Translations under genes and position numbers: made by a program | Part shown: positions 52,920 through 61,613 of the stretch, piece after piece | Layout: every line of letters starts with the position of its first letter | Position numbering within the stretch: position 1 is the stretch's first letter | Notes under the pieces: generated by a model | Told to the model about the DNA's origin: nothing | The model's database searches: none | The model's input: only the letters and a program-made list of their open reading frames with translations | DNA from: Archangium lipolyticum | GTDB lineage: Bacteria; Myxococcota; Myxococcia; Myxococcales; Myxococcaceae | Assembly (NCBI RefSeq): GCF_024623785.1 | Contig: NZ_JANKBZ010000006.1 | Location: 372,001-436,000, forward strand | Length of the DNA: 64,000 bases | Direction of reading: 5' to 3'

Positions 52920-55900
52920 TCAAGGCTCGCGCCGCTGCCTCGCGAGACGCTCGAGGGTGAGGGCCCCCTGCTCACGGGCCACCGCGAGCGCCGACCGGAA
53001 GCTGGCCTCGGCCTCCTGCTCACGGCCGAGCCTGCGCAGGCTCTCGCCCCGCAGCCGGTACAGTGCCGAGACGTAGAAGCGCTCCTCGTCAGGCTCGGCC
53101 ATCACCTGGTCCAGCACCTCCAGCGCCTGCTGGGGTTGCCGCCGCAACAGGTGGATCTCCGCCAGCATGCCGAAGTAGTAGCCCTGGCTGGCCCGGATAC
53201 CGGAGGCGCGCAGCTGATCGATCCCCTGGCGCATGAGCGCCAGTCCCTGCGGGGCCCATCCCAGCCCGGCCAGGGCCCAGCTGCGCAGGAGCGCCGCTCC
53301 GCCCCGCCACACGCGGAAGCCGTGCTCGCCCGAGAGCGCCAGGCACCGCTCCGCCAGCTCCAGGGTACTGGCGACATCCCCCCGGAACTGGGAGCCCATG
53401 GCCACGGAGTAGAGGGCGAAGGCGGAGGTGTGCAGGTGACCGATCCGTCCAGCCAGCGCCAGCGCCTCCTGGGCCCAGGAGCGAGCCAGCTCCTGCTCGC
53501 CCACCCAGGAGTAGATGACCGAGCCGGAGGCCAGCGCCGCCACCCGCGGATCCACCCAGTGCCGGAGTGCCAGCACCCGGTGCTCCTCCAAGGTGAAGCT
53601 CGAGCACTCCTGCGCGAGCTCCGCATGCTTCCGCGCGATGCGGCCCTCCCCACGGGCGAAGGCCACCATGCACACCATCCAATGCCCCAGGGCGAGCAGC
53701 TCCCGGAGGTGCTGGCGTTGGCCCAGGGCCACCAGCCGCTCCGCCAGCTCCCGCGCCAGGGGCAGCTCACCGCGCACCATGCGGAAGGAGAAGACCCACC
53801 AGTAGGACAGCTCCAGCCGGGGCAGCTCCTCACCCACCGCATCGAGCAGCACCCGCACGCGCGCGAAGGTCTCCTCCGCCTCGGGGGAGCGGTAGCCCCG
53901 CGCCTGCACCAGGGGAATGCCCAGCGCGACCAGGAGCCGCAGCTCCTCGCCCTGACGCTGGCCCGCGTCCGGCAGGGCCCGCAGCAGCTCCAGCGCCCGT
54001 GTGAGGTGTTCGATCGCCTCCTGGTTGGCCGAGCGCTGGCTGGCGAGCGCTCCGGCGCGAGCCCACCAATCGATGGCCGGCGCCGGTTGGTCGGCCTCCG
54101 TATAATGATGCGCCAGCAGCTCCGGATGCGACTCCGCCACCTCGGGGAAGGACTCCTCCAGCACCTCGGCGATGCGCTGGTGGTACTCGCGCCGGGTGCC
54201 ACGCAGCAGCGACTGGCAGGCCGCGTCCTGGATGAGGGCGTGCCGGAAGCGGTACTCCGTCGGCCCCACGTCCGGCCCCTCCTGCTCCAGGATGCCCGCG
54301 GCGACCAGTCCCTCCAGATCCCTGCGCCTCGCGGCCTCGGACTGCTCGGTGAGGGCGGCCACCAGGGCACTCGAGAAGCTCCGTCCCATCACGGAGCAGA
54401 GCTGCGCCAGCGTCTTCTGCCGTGGAGGCAGCGCATCCAGGCGGGCGAGGAGCAGCTCGTGCAGGCTCAGGGGAATGGTGGCGGACGGATCTCCAGCGGC
54501 CTGCCGCTCCAACATCATGCGCGTCAGCTCCTCGGCGAAGAGCGGAACGCCCTCCGTCCTCTTCACGAGCTGCCGCACCACGTCCGAGGCCAGGGACCGG
54601 TCCCGGACCATCTCCCGCACCAGCGCCTGGGTGTGCGCCTCGGACAGCCGCTCCAGCGAGAGGACGTGGAGGCCGGGCCACCGGGGGGTGGTGTCGCGCG
54701 ACTCGGGGCGGGAGCTGAGCAGCAGCAACACCCGGGACTGCGTCACCGGCTCGTGCAGCGAGGCCAGGAGCTCCAGGGTGGAGGGGTCCGCCCAGTGCAG
54801 ATCCTCCACCACGGCCAGCACCGGGCGCTCGCGGGCCAGGCCCCGCAGCAGGAGGCCCAGGGCCTCGAAGACCAGGGATTTCCGCCGCTCCGGCGTGAGC
54901 TGGATGGAGGGCAGCGTCTCCACCGGAGGAAGGGACAGGAGCGAGACGAGCGCCTGCAGGTTCTCGACGGGGACGCCGAGCGCGAGCAGCCGCTGCGCCA
55001 CACCTCGAAGCGAGAGGGGCGAGGAGCCATCCGTCCGGGCGTCCTCGAGCAGGCGCTGGAGCAGCTCGATGATGGGGTACAGCGCGCTGCTGGAGAACGA
55101 GGCGCCACACTGGGCACTCAGGCGGCGGTCCGCATCGGGAGCCACCCGGACGCGCACCTCGTGGATGAGGCGGGACTTGCCCAGACCGGCCTCCCCGCGG
55201 AGCAGGAGCGCGGCCCCCCATCCCCGCCGGACCCGCTCCCACAGGCCGAGCACCTCTCGCAGCTCCCGCTCCCGCCCGACCAGCGGGGTCAGCCCGAAGG
55301 TCTCGCGCGTCCGCTCGAAGCGGGAGCCCGCCATGCGCTCGCTCAGCGCCTGGAACACCCGCACCGGGTGGTGGCCCGGCGGCGCCGTGGGGACGCGGGT
55401 CCCGAGCGGCTCCAGCTCGAAGGTGGTGCGCACCAGGACCCGGGTGGTCTCGCTGAGGAGCACCGTGCCGGGTTGGGCCTGCCGGGCCAGCCAGGCGGTC
55501 ACGTCGGGGGCTTCTCCCGACAGGACGGGCACGCCCGCGCTCTCGTGCAGGGCCACCGTGTCCGTGTGGACGCCGGCCGCCACGGAGAGCCCTCGTGTGA
55601 ACGGGCGTGGCAGCTTGCGCTGGAGCACCCGGGGGAGCTCGCGGGTCAGGAGCATGGCCGCATGCACGGCATGCTTGGAGTCCTCCTCCTGGACGTGGGG
55701 GTAGCCGAAGCAGGCCAGCACCTGGGAGCCCATGGCGGGAGTGACCGAGCCACCGTGCTGGCGGAGCAGCTCCGCGCAGCTCTCGTGGAAGGCGGTCTCC
55801 AGCTCACCGAGGTCCTCGGGGTCGAGCGTCGCCGGAAGGCTGGTCAACACACAGCACACCAGCGTCACCTGCCGGCGCTGGGGAAGGGAGCTCTGCCCCT

Positions 55901-56852
55901 GCTCGCGGTGCAGCCCGAGGTGCTCGCTCACCTCTCGGAGCTCCTCCAACAGCTCCTGCCCCGAGGGGATGCGCCGGGCCGGATCCTTGGCCAGCGCCGA
56001 GGCGAGCAGCTGCTCCACCTCCGGCGACAACTCGGGGCGGAGCGCGCGCACCGAGGGCAACGGCTCCGGCGAGGTCACCCGGGCGCGGAGCTCCTCGGCA
56101 CGCAGGGAGGGGAAGGGCCGCACGCCGGTCAGCAGCTCGTAGAACAGCAACCCCGCGGCCCACACATCGGTCCGCTCGTCCTGGGGCCCGCCCAACCATT
56201 GCTCCGGCGCCATGTACAGGGGGGTGCCCGCAGTGGACATCTCCGGCACGGGCAGGGCGCTGGCCACCAGATGGGCCAGGCCAAAGTCCAGGAGCTTCAC
56301 CGTCCCCTCGCGGGTGAGGAAGACGTTGGCGGGCTTCAAGTCCCGGTGGATGAGATGTCTCCGGTGGGCGTGGGCCAGGCCGGCCGCTACGCCCTCCATG
56401 AGCACCATCGCCTGCTTCAGCTCCAGCCGGCCCTTGTGCAACAGCTCCGCCAGCGACTGCCCCTCCAGGTACTCCATCACCAGGAAGGGAAGCCGCTGTC
56501 CCCCGTGCTCGACGCGCCACTCGGACACGTCGAAGAGGCGGACGATGTTCTCGTGGTTCAGCCGGGCGATGGCCCGGGCCTCGCGCTGGAGCAGCTCGGT
56601 GGCCCGGCTCCCGAGTGACGCGGAGCGGGACACCAGGAACTTGAGCGCCACCTCGCGTTGCAGCTCCGAGTCCCACGCCCGGAACACCTCGCCCATGGAG
56701 CCGTGGCCCAGGGCGAGCTGAATCTCGAAGCGCCGGCCGTTGGAGCCGCCCAGCTTCTCTCCGGGCACGGGACTGGGAAGCCAGGGCTCGGCATGCACCA
56801 TCTCCTCCAACAAGGAGTCGCCGAAGTCCGTGTCTTCCTGAAGCGAGTCCAT
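52920..56852 (-). CDS. Ser/Thr kinase fused to cyclase-like, AAA ATPase and TPR domains
   Basis: A 1310-residue soluble protein. The kinase domain has GHGSMGEVFRA (49-59), K71 in VALKFL, catalytic LIHRDLKPANVFL (D171), DFGLAH and TPLYMAPEQW. A degenerate class III cyclase-like domain follows at about 325-500 (RRQVTLVCCVLTSLPATLD), with the metal Asp absent. The AAA/STAND ATPase has Walker A GEAGLGKSR near 557 and VVEDLHWADP near 680. The C-terminal 400 residues are TPR-like helical repeats. Such kinases in myxobacteria integrate signals and phosphorylate FHA-type partners. Confidence 0.9.
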   Translation of the reverse strand: MDSLQEDTDFGDSLLEEMVHAEPWLPSPVPGEKLGGSNGRRFEIQLALGHGSMGEVFRAWDSELQREVALKFLVSRSASLGSRATELLQREARAIARLNHENIVRLFDVSEWRVEHGGQRLPFLVMEYLEGQSLAELLHKGRLELKQAMVLMEGVAAGLAHAHRRHLIHRDLKPANVFLTREGTVKLLDFGLAHLVASALPVPEMSTAGTPLYMAPEQWLGGPQDERTDVWAAGLLFYELLTGVRPFPSLRAEELRARVTSPEPLPSVRALRPELSPEVEQLLASALAKDPARRIPSGQELLEELREVSEHLGLHREQGQSSLPQRRQVTLVCCVLTSLPATLDPEDLGELETAFHESCAELLRQHGGSVTPAMGSQVLACFGYPHVQEEDSKHAVHAAMLLTRELPRVLQRKLPRPFTRGLSVAAGVHTDTVALHESAGVPVLSGEAPDVTAWLARQAQPGTVLLSETTRVLVRTTFELEPLGTRVPTAPPGHHPVRVFQALSERMAGSRFERTRETFGLTPLVGRERELREVLGLWERVRRGWGAALLLRGEAGLGKSRLIHEVRVRVAPDADRRLSAQCGASFSSSALYPIIELLQRLLEDARTDGSSPLSLRGVAQRLLALGVPVENLQALVSLLSLPPVETLPSIQLTPERRKSLVFEALGLLLRGLARERPVLAVVEDLHWADPSTLELLASLHEPVTQSRVLLLLSSRPESRDTTPRWPGLHVLSLERLSEAHTQALVREMVRDRSLASDVVRQLVKRTEGVPLFAEELTRMMLERQAAGDPSATIPLSLHELLLARLDALPPRQKTLAQLCSVMGRSFSSALVAALTEQSEAARRRDLEGLVAAGILEQEGPDVGPTEYRFRHALIQDAACQSLLRGTRREYHQRIAEVLEESFPEVAESHPELLAHHYTEADQPAPAIDWWARAGALASQRSANQEAIEHLTRALELLRALPDAGQRQGEELRLLVALGIPLVQARGYRSPEAEETFARVRVLLDAVGEELPRLELSYWWVFSFRMVRGELPLARELAERLVALGQRQHLRELLALGHWMVCMVAFARGEGRIARKHAELAQECSSFTLEEHRVLALRHWVDPRVAALASGSVIYSWVGEQELARSWAQEALALAGRIGHLHTSAFALYSVAMGSQFRGDVASTLELAERCLALSGEHGFRVWRGGAALLRSWALAGLGWAPQGLALMRQGIDQLRASGIRASQGYYFGMLAEIHLLRRQPQQALEVLDQVMAEPDEERFYVSALYRLRGESLRRLGREQEAEASFRSALAVAREQGALTLERLARQRREP

Positions 56853-56995
56853 CCGAGGCTGCCTCCGGACGGGCTCGCGCCACCCCTCCCGCCCGTCCGG
56901 GGATTCGCCCCATCCCCTCTGGACATGTGCATGGCCTCACCCCGGGGCAACACAGCGGGCGGGCGAGGCCTGAGAGGGGGGCCCTGCGACGGGGC

Positions 56996-57820
56996 CTATA
57001 CCGGCACGGCGAAGTCGCGCAGGGCCGCGTTGAGGCTCGTCTTCTTGTCCGTGCTCTCCTTGCGCTGCCCGATGATGAGCGCGCACGGCACCATGTAGCG
57101 GCCGGCGGGGAACTGCTTCTCCTTCATGCCGGGAATCACCACGCTGCGCGCCGGCACCCGGCCCTTGTAGACCTTCTCCTCGGGGCCGGTGACGTCGATG
57201 ATGGGCGTGGAGGCCGTGAGCACCACGTTGGCGCCGAGCACCGCCTCCTCCTCCACCACCACGCCCTCCACCACGATGCAGCGGCTGCCGATGAAGGCCC
57301 GGTCCTCGATGATGACGGGCGAGGCGGTGGGTGGCTCGAGCACCCCGCCCAGTCCGACGCCGCCGGACAGGTGCACGTCACGCCCCACCTGCGCGCAGCT
57401 GCCCACCGTGGCCCAGGTGTCCACCATGGTCCCCGCCCCCACCCGCGCGCCGATGTTCACGTAGCCGGGCATCACCACCGCCCCGCGCTCCACGAAGGCC
57501 CCGTAGCGCACCACGCCCGGCGGCACCACCCGCACGCCCGCTCCCTCCAGCCCCTTCTTCAACGGAATCTTGTCGAAGAACTCGAAGGGCTCCACCTCCA
57601 TCACCTTCATGTCGGAGATGGCGAAGAACAGGAGGATGGCCTCCTTCACCCAGGCGTTCACCTTCCAGCCCTCGGGTCCCTTCTCGGCCACCCGCAGCTC
57701 GCCCGCGTCCAGCAGCGCCAGCGTCTCGCGCACCGCCGCGGCGTACTCCGCTTCCTTCAGCTTCGCCCGGTCCGCGAAGGCCGCGGACACCCTCTGGGAA
57801 AGACTCTCGATGGAGGACAT
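56996..57820 (-). CDS. dapD: tetrahydrodipicolinate N-succinyltransferase
   Basis: A 274-residue left-handed beta-helix enzyme of the DAP pathway, transferring succinate to tetrahydrodipicolinate. It contains GWKVNAWVKEAILLFF, DKIPLKKG, VVMPGYVNIGARVGAGTMVDTWATVGSCAQVG split over 115-147, GVGLGGVLEP, and the hexapeptide repeats. ATG 57820 is preferred to the 6-residue longer form. Next gene upstream on the same strand ends 42 bp away. Its pathway partner dapE is 9 kb off. Confidence 0.95.
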   Translation of the reverse strand: MSSIESLSQRVSAAFADRAKLKEAEYAAAVRETLALLDAGELRVAEKGPEGWKVNAWVKEAILLFFAISDMKVMEVEPFEFFDKIPLKKGLEGAGVRVVPPGVVRYGAFVERGAVVMPGYVNIGARVGAGTMVDTWATVGSCAQVGRDVHLSGGVGLGGVLEPPTASPVIIEDRAFIGSRCIVVEGVVVEEEAVLGANVVLTASTPIIDVTGPEEKVYKGRVPARSVVIPGMKEKQFPAGRYMVPCALIIGQRKESTDKKTSLNAALRDFAVPV

Positions 57821-57862
57821 GGGCGCTCCTTCAAGCACGAAACCCCGCCCGGCGCACCATCC

Positions 57863-58171
57863 TCATGCGTGCGTCCGCGCGGGCTCCGCCAACGGGTGGA
57901 CGGCCGTGATGATCTCCGTGCGAAGCCGGTCTCCCACCGGCTCCACCGCCGCGTGCTCTCGGCCCGAAACGTACACGCCCTGTCCCGTCACCCGCTCCAC
58001 GTGGGACAGGGGCACCGCCCAGAGCTGGCGGGAGAAGCGCCGGCGCACGAACAGGACCGTCTGCCCGATACATGCCACCTTCCCCAGCACCTTCCCGTCC
58101 TGATCGCGCACCTTCATCGCGTGCTGAATCGAGCGCCGCTCGAAGGGGGATTCCATCCAGGCTGCACCCAT
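57863..58171 (-). CDS. PRC-barrel-like small protein, hypothetical
   Basis: A 102-residue protein, mostly beta (AMKVRDQDGKVLGKVACIGQTVLFVRRRFSRQLWAVPLSHVERV), resembling PRC-barrel or DUF2171-type modules that bind partners or membrane surfaces. ATG 58171 begins the likely domain; a start at 58204 would add 11 residues. It may be cotranscribed with dapD and the selenoprotein gene, since spacings are 42 and 94 bp on one strand. Function unknown. Confidence 0.6.
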   Translation of the reverse strand: MGAAWMESPFERRSIQHAMKVRDQDGKVLGKVACIGQTVLFVRRRFSRQLWAVPLSHVERVTGQGVYVSGREHAAVEPVGDRLRTEIITAVHPLAEPARTHA

Positions 58172-58265
58172 GGCCTCACCTCCACTCGCACAAGGTGGGG
58201 CCATGGGCCGCGGCTGAGGAGCGTGGCGCCGGGAAGCGAGCCCCCGGCCGCCCGCATGCCAGGGG

Positions 58266-58520
58266 TCAGGAGCTGGCTGGAGGCGCCTGGCCGCCGAGGA
58301 CCTTGGACACGGCCTCGACGATCTGCTGCTCGGTGGGGAAGGCGAGCGATTCCTTCTTCACCACGGGTCTACCATCCACTTCCACGATGAAGCTGCCGGA
58401 GGGACCGGGTTTCAAATCCGCGTCCAGGTTCAGCTCCTTCTTCAGCACGGCCGCCGCACGGGCGGCCCGAGGCTTGTAGCCTCAGGAATTGCAGTACGTG
58501 ATGGTGATGCGGGCGGCCAT
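58266..58520 (-). CDS. SelW/Rdx-family selenoprotein (UGA-encoded selenocysteine at residue 13)
   Basis: An 84-residue thioredoxin-fold Rdx protein that simple gene callers split at an in-frame UGA (58482-58484). Read through as selenocysteine, the N-terminus is MAARITITYCNS-Sec-GYKPRA, the SelW C-x-x-U redox motif (Cys10, Sec13) after the first beta-strand. The remainder (AAVLKKEL, GSFIVEVDGRPVVKKE, FPTEQQIVEAV) matches the family pattern. A near-perfect AAAGGAGG ribosome binding site lies 6 bp before ATG 58520. A SECIS-like hairpin follows the UGA. Rdx proteins take part in thiol redox control. Insertion requires selA, selB, selC and selD, which are not in this window. Confidence 0.82.
58449..58467 (-). 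promoter_or_regulatory. SECIS-like hairpin after the selenocysteine codon
   Basis: In the mRNA, arms GGCCGCC and GGCGGCC pair perfectly over 7 bp around a 5-base loop CGUGC. The loop begins 21 nt after the UGA, inside the usual bacterial SECIS distance, and has G as its second base, as described for bacterial SECIS loops. GC-rich coding DNA can form hairpins by chance, so SelB binding needs testing. Confidence 0.65.
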
Positions 58521-58655
58521 GGAGGGCCTCCTTTCACGGTGTGGATGGCGACTGAAACCACGCGTGGCGACCAGGGTGCAAGCAGGAGACCCCCTCCCCG
58601 TCCCAGGGGCCACGAACCCATTGACGCCCGGGCGCCATGGGGCCATGCAGGCCCC

Positions 58656-60086
58656 ATGTCTTCTTCCCGCCTCACCGCTGCCTACGACCCCGAGCACTTC
58701 CGCCAGCTCGGGCACCAGCTGGTGGACCAGCTCGCCGACCATCTCGCGCGGACCCTCCGGCGCGAGGGGCCGGTGCTGCCCTGGGCCCCGCCCGCCACCC
58801 ACGTCGAGCGCTTCCCGGCGGACTTCCCGGAGGAGCCCACCGGCGACCTCACGGCCCTGCTCTCGCGGGTCATCGAGGGCTCGCACCACCTGCACCACCC
58901 GCGCTACGTGGGCCACCAGGTGTCGGCCCCCCTGCCGCTGTCGGCGCTCTGCGACCTGGCCTCCTCGCTCCTCAACAACGGCATGGCCGTCTACGAGATG
59001 GGGCCCGTCTCCACGGCCATGGAGCACAACGTGCTGCGGTGGATGGCCGGGGTGCTCGGCCTGCCCGAGGGCGCGCGAGGCGTGCTCACCTCGGGGGGCT
59101 CCGCCGGCAACCTCACCGCCCTGCTGGCCGCGCGCCAGGCGAAGGCGGGCTTCGACGCGTGGAACGGTGGCGCCACGGCCGGGCCTCCGCTCACGGTGCT
59201 CGTTCCCGAATCGGCCCACTACTGCATTTCGCGCTCCATCAAGGTGATGGGCTGGGGCACGGGGGGCGTCACGCCCGTGCCCGTGGACGCGCGCTACCGG
59301 CTGCGCCCAGAGACCCTGGAGGACACGCTCGCCGCCGCGAAGCGCGCGGGCCGCCGCCCCATCGCCGTGGTGGCGAGCGCGGGCTCCACCGCCACGGGCG
59401 CGTTCGATCCCCTCGAGGCCGTGGCCGACTTCTGCGAGAAACACGGCCTGTGGTTCCACGTGGACGGAGCGCATGGAGCCTCGACGGCGCTCAGCCCCAC
59501 GTACCGCCACCAGGTGAAGGGAATCGAGCGCGCGGACTCGGTGGTGTGGGACGCGCACAAGCTGATGATGATGCCGGCGCTCACCACCGCCGTGCTCTTC
59601 CGCGAGGGCAACCGCTCCTTCGAGGCCTTCGCACAGGAGGCCTCCTACCTCTTCACGGGCCAGGACACGCGCCCGTGGAGCGACGTGGGGCTGCGCACGC
59701 TGGAGTGCACCAAGGAGATGATGGCGCTCAAGCTGTACGCGAGCCTGAGCGTGCTGGGCACGAAGCTCTTCGCGGACTCCGTCACCAGCACCTTCGACCT
59801 GTCGCGCCGCTTCGCCGAGCGCCTCCAGGCCGCCGGGGACTTCGAGCTGGCCGTGCCCCCGGACTGCAACATCGTCTGCTTCCGGCACACGCCCCAGGGG
59901 GTGCCCGCCTCGGAGCTGGACGCGCTCCAGGTGCGCTTGCGCGAGTCGCTCGTCACGAGCGGGGACTTCTACCTGGTGCAGACGACGCTCGGCGGGCGCG
60001 TGTGGCTGCGCACCACGATCATCAACCCGCTCACCACGGACGGAGACCTGGACGCGCTGCTGGAGGCGCTGCGCCGGGCGGCGTGA
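58656..60086 (+). CDS. PLP-dependent decarboxylase (aromatic amino acid / group II)
   Basis: A 476-residue group II decarboxylase. HHPRYVGHQ and the substrate-side region occur early; LTSGGSAGNLTALLAAR and LWFHVDGAHGA (cofactor Asp) are in the middle. The PLP lysine is in VVWDAHKLMMMPA. The C-terminal domain includes CNIVCFRHTP and WLRTTIINP. Similar proteins decarboxylate aromatic amino acids, glutamate or diaminobutyrate; the substrate cannot be set from sequence. ATG 58656 fits the family start. It is divergent from the selenoprotein gene. Confidence 0.88.
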   Translation: MSSSRLTAAYDPEHFRQLGHQLVDQLADHLARTLRREGPVLPWAPPATHVERFPADFPEEPTGDLTALLSRVIEGSHHLHHPRYVGHQVSAPLPLSALCDLASSLLNNGMAVYEMGPVSTAMEHNVLRWMAGVLGLPEGARGVLTSGGSAGNLTALLAARQAKAGFDAWNGGATAGPPLTVLVPESAHYCISRSIKVMGWGTGGVTPVPVDARYRLRPETLEDTLAAAKRAGRRPIAVVASAGSTATGAFDPLEAVADFCEKHGLWFHVDGAHGASTALSPTYRHQVKGIERADSVVWDAHKLMMMPALTTAVLFREGNRSFEAFAQEASYLFTGQDTRPWSDVGLRTLECTKEMMALKLYASLSVLGTKLFADSVTSTFDLSRRFAERLQAAGDFELAVPPDCNIVCFRHTPQGVPASELDALQVRLRESLVTSGDFYLVQTTLGGRVWLRTTIINPLTTDGDLDALLEALRRAA

Positions 60087-60096
60087 AGCCCGCTGC

Positions 60097-60127
60097 CGGA
60101 GGCTCTCGGCTGGTGGGGGAGCCTCCG
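60097..60127 (+). terminator. hairpin after the PLP decarboxylase gene
   Basis: Perfect 8-bp stem CGGAGGCT / AGCCTCCG with a 15-base loop, starting 10 bp after the stop. There is no T run beyond a few bases, so it is likely but not certain as a terminator. Confidence 0.5.
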
Positions 60128-60316
60128 AACGTCTGCTCACCGATAAAGTTCCACCGCGTGACCGCCGCGGAGTCCGAACGTGTTACGAAGGTGCCACCTG
60201 CACCATCCGGCGTTCTCGCGGTTCGTCGAGGAGACATGAGAGCGTGGGCGCGGCGTTGGGGAGCCACGTGCGATGCTCGAGCGAATGGGACGGCCAGAGG
60301 ACATGGAGGCGGTAGG

Positions 60317-60688
60317 ATGAGCGACGAGAATGCGGAGAAGGTCCGCTTCGGGCGGGCGCAGAAGTTCCGGCTCTCCCCGAAGGGCAACGAGGCCGTGTCG
60401 GCGTACACCCTCATGGTGGAGAAGGCGCGGGCCGGGGCGGGACGCGCCCAGTTCGACGCGGCCCGTGAGGCCTGGAGCACCCCCCGAGGGCTCACCTCCG
60501 AGGATGGACTCTTCCTCGTGGAGTTCGGGATGGGGGAGAGGACCATCTCGGAGGCGGCGCGCAGCCTGGAGGACTGCGCCTCCTCGAAGGAGGTCAAGAC
60601 GGCGGTGGATCGCCTCCTGGGGTGCGGCATGCTCGAGCCGGTGCCCGCGCCGGCCCCTCCGCCCCCTCCGCAGCGCCGGTACTGGTAG
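60317..60688 (+). CDS. hypothetical protein, possible winged-helix
   Basis: A 123-residue protein behind a GGAGG ribosome binding site. The core (LTSEDGLFLVEFGMGERTISEAARSLEDCASSKEVKTAVDRLLGCGMLEPV) has a helix-turn-helix-like spacing ending in a short strand, as in winged-helix modules, and the tail is Pro-rich. No family is certain. It lies upstream of the glycosyltransferase gene by 80 bp on the same strand. Confidence 0.6.
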   Translation: MSDENAEKVRFGRAQKFRLSPKGNEAVSAYTLMVEKARAGAGRAQFDAAREAWSTPRGLTSEDGLFLVEFGMGERTISEAARSLEDCASSKEVKTAVDRLLGCGMLEPVPAPAPPPPPQRRYW

Positions 60689-60768
60689 GAGGGGCGCCCC
60701 CGTTTCCAGGGGCTCTCCCTACCGAAGAGTCGCGCGGGGCACCGAAATCGGGTAGAGCCCCACCCGCC

Positions 60769-61488
60769 ATGCTCGTCTCGGTCGTCATCCCCGTCTACAA
60801 CGAGATTGCCACCCTCGCCGAAATCCTCCGCCGCGTGACCGCGGTGGACTTCCCCAAGGAGCTCGTCATCGTGGACGACTGCTCCCGGGATGGGAGCCGC
60901 GAGTTCCTCCAGCAGCTCGCCGACAAGGGCCTGTCCGTCCTCGACGGCACCCCGAAGAACCGCAACGAGCTGCGCATCCTCTTCCAGGAGAAGAACCAGG
61001 GGAAGGGCGCCGCCCTGCGCCGCGGCTTCTCCGAGTCCTCCGGGGACATCGTCATCATCCAGGACGCGGACCTCGAGTACGACCCGCGTGAAATCCCCCG
61101 CGTCATCCAGCCCATCATGGATGGCGACGCGGACGTCGTCTTCGGCAGCCGCTTCACCGGCACGCCCCGGCGCGTCCTCTACTTCTGGCACTCGGTGCTC
61201 AACCACTTCCTCACCATGCTGTCCAACATGACCAGCAACCTGAACCTCACGGACATGGAGACCTGCTACAAGGCCTTCCGCGCCGAGGTCATCCGGTCGG
61301 TCGACATCGAGGAGGACCGCTTCGGCATCGAGCCGGAAATCACCGCCAAGGTGGCTCGCGGGGGCTGGCGCGTCTTCGAGGTGCCCATCAGCTACCACGG
61401 GCGCACCTACGAGGAGGGCAAGAAGATCGGCTGGAAGGACGGCGTCCGGGCCCTCTACGCCATCGGCAAGTACGCCATCAAACGCTGA
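60769..61488 (+). CDS. family-2 glycosyltransferase, polyprenyl-phosphate mannosyltransferase-like
   Basis: A 239-residue GT-A enzyme without membrane helices. It opens VSVVIPVYNEIATLAEIL and has LVIVDDCSRDGSREFL, NQGKGAALRRGF, IVIIQDADLEYDPREIP (the DxD-type metal site), and TDMETCYKAFRAEVI. The pattern matches DPM1-type enzymes that charge polyprenyl phosphate with a sugar. The acceptor is probably undecaprenyl phosphate. ATG 60769 is chosen because the fold begins at once. A double hairpin follows the stop. Confidence 0.9.
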   Translation: MLVSVVIPVYNEIATLAEILRRVTAVDFPKELVIVDDCSRDGSREFLQQLADKGLSVLDGTPKNRNELRILFQEKNQGKGAALRRGFSESSGDIVIIQDADLEYDPREIPRVIQPIMDGDADVVFGSRFTGTPRRVLYFWHSVLNHFLTMLSNMTSNLNLTDMETCYKAFRAEVIRSVDIEEDRFGIEPEITAKVARGGWRVFEVPISYHGRTYEEGKKIGWKDGVRALYAIGKYAIKR

Positions 61489-61490
61489 GC

Positions 61491-61520
61491 GCCCCTTCGG
61501 GGTGTCCAGCGGCGGACACC
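61491..61520 (+). terminator. tandem hairpins after the glycosyltransferase gene
   Basis: A short GCCCC/GGGGT hairpin at 61491-61503 runs into a perfect 7-bp stem GGTGTCC / GGACACC with a 6-base loop at 61501-61520. The first starts 2 bp after the stop. Since three bases are shared, the two are partly alternative. Confidence 0.55.
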
Positions 61521-61613
61521 GGCCGGCCCCTCGCGGGCCCGCTCGTCCGCCTGGCAACTCACTGACCTCCCGTTCCAGGTGCCCCTCCGGAATCCGGTTC
61601 CTAGGTTCCGAGA

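Noticed and set aside
53136-56618. 1160-codon open frame on the plus strand
   Set aside because: It lies wholly opposite the Ser/Thr kinase hybrid, has His/Gln/Arg/Gly-rich sequence without domains, and reflects codon-position GC bias of the real gene.
58482-58520. A 12-codon peptide ending in TGA as a complete gene
   Set aside because: The frame continues with family-matching sequence after TGA, and the TGA is at the selenocysteine position of SelW, so it is read as part of the selenoprotein.
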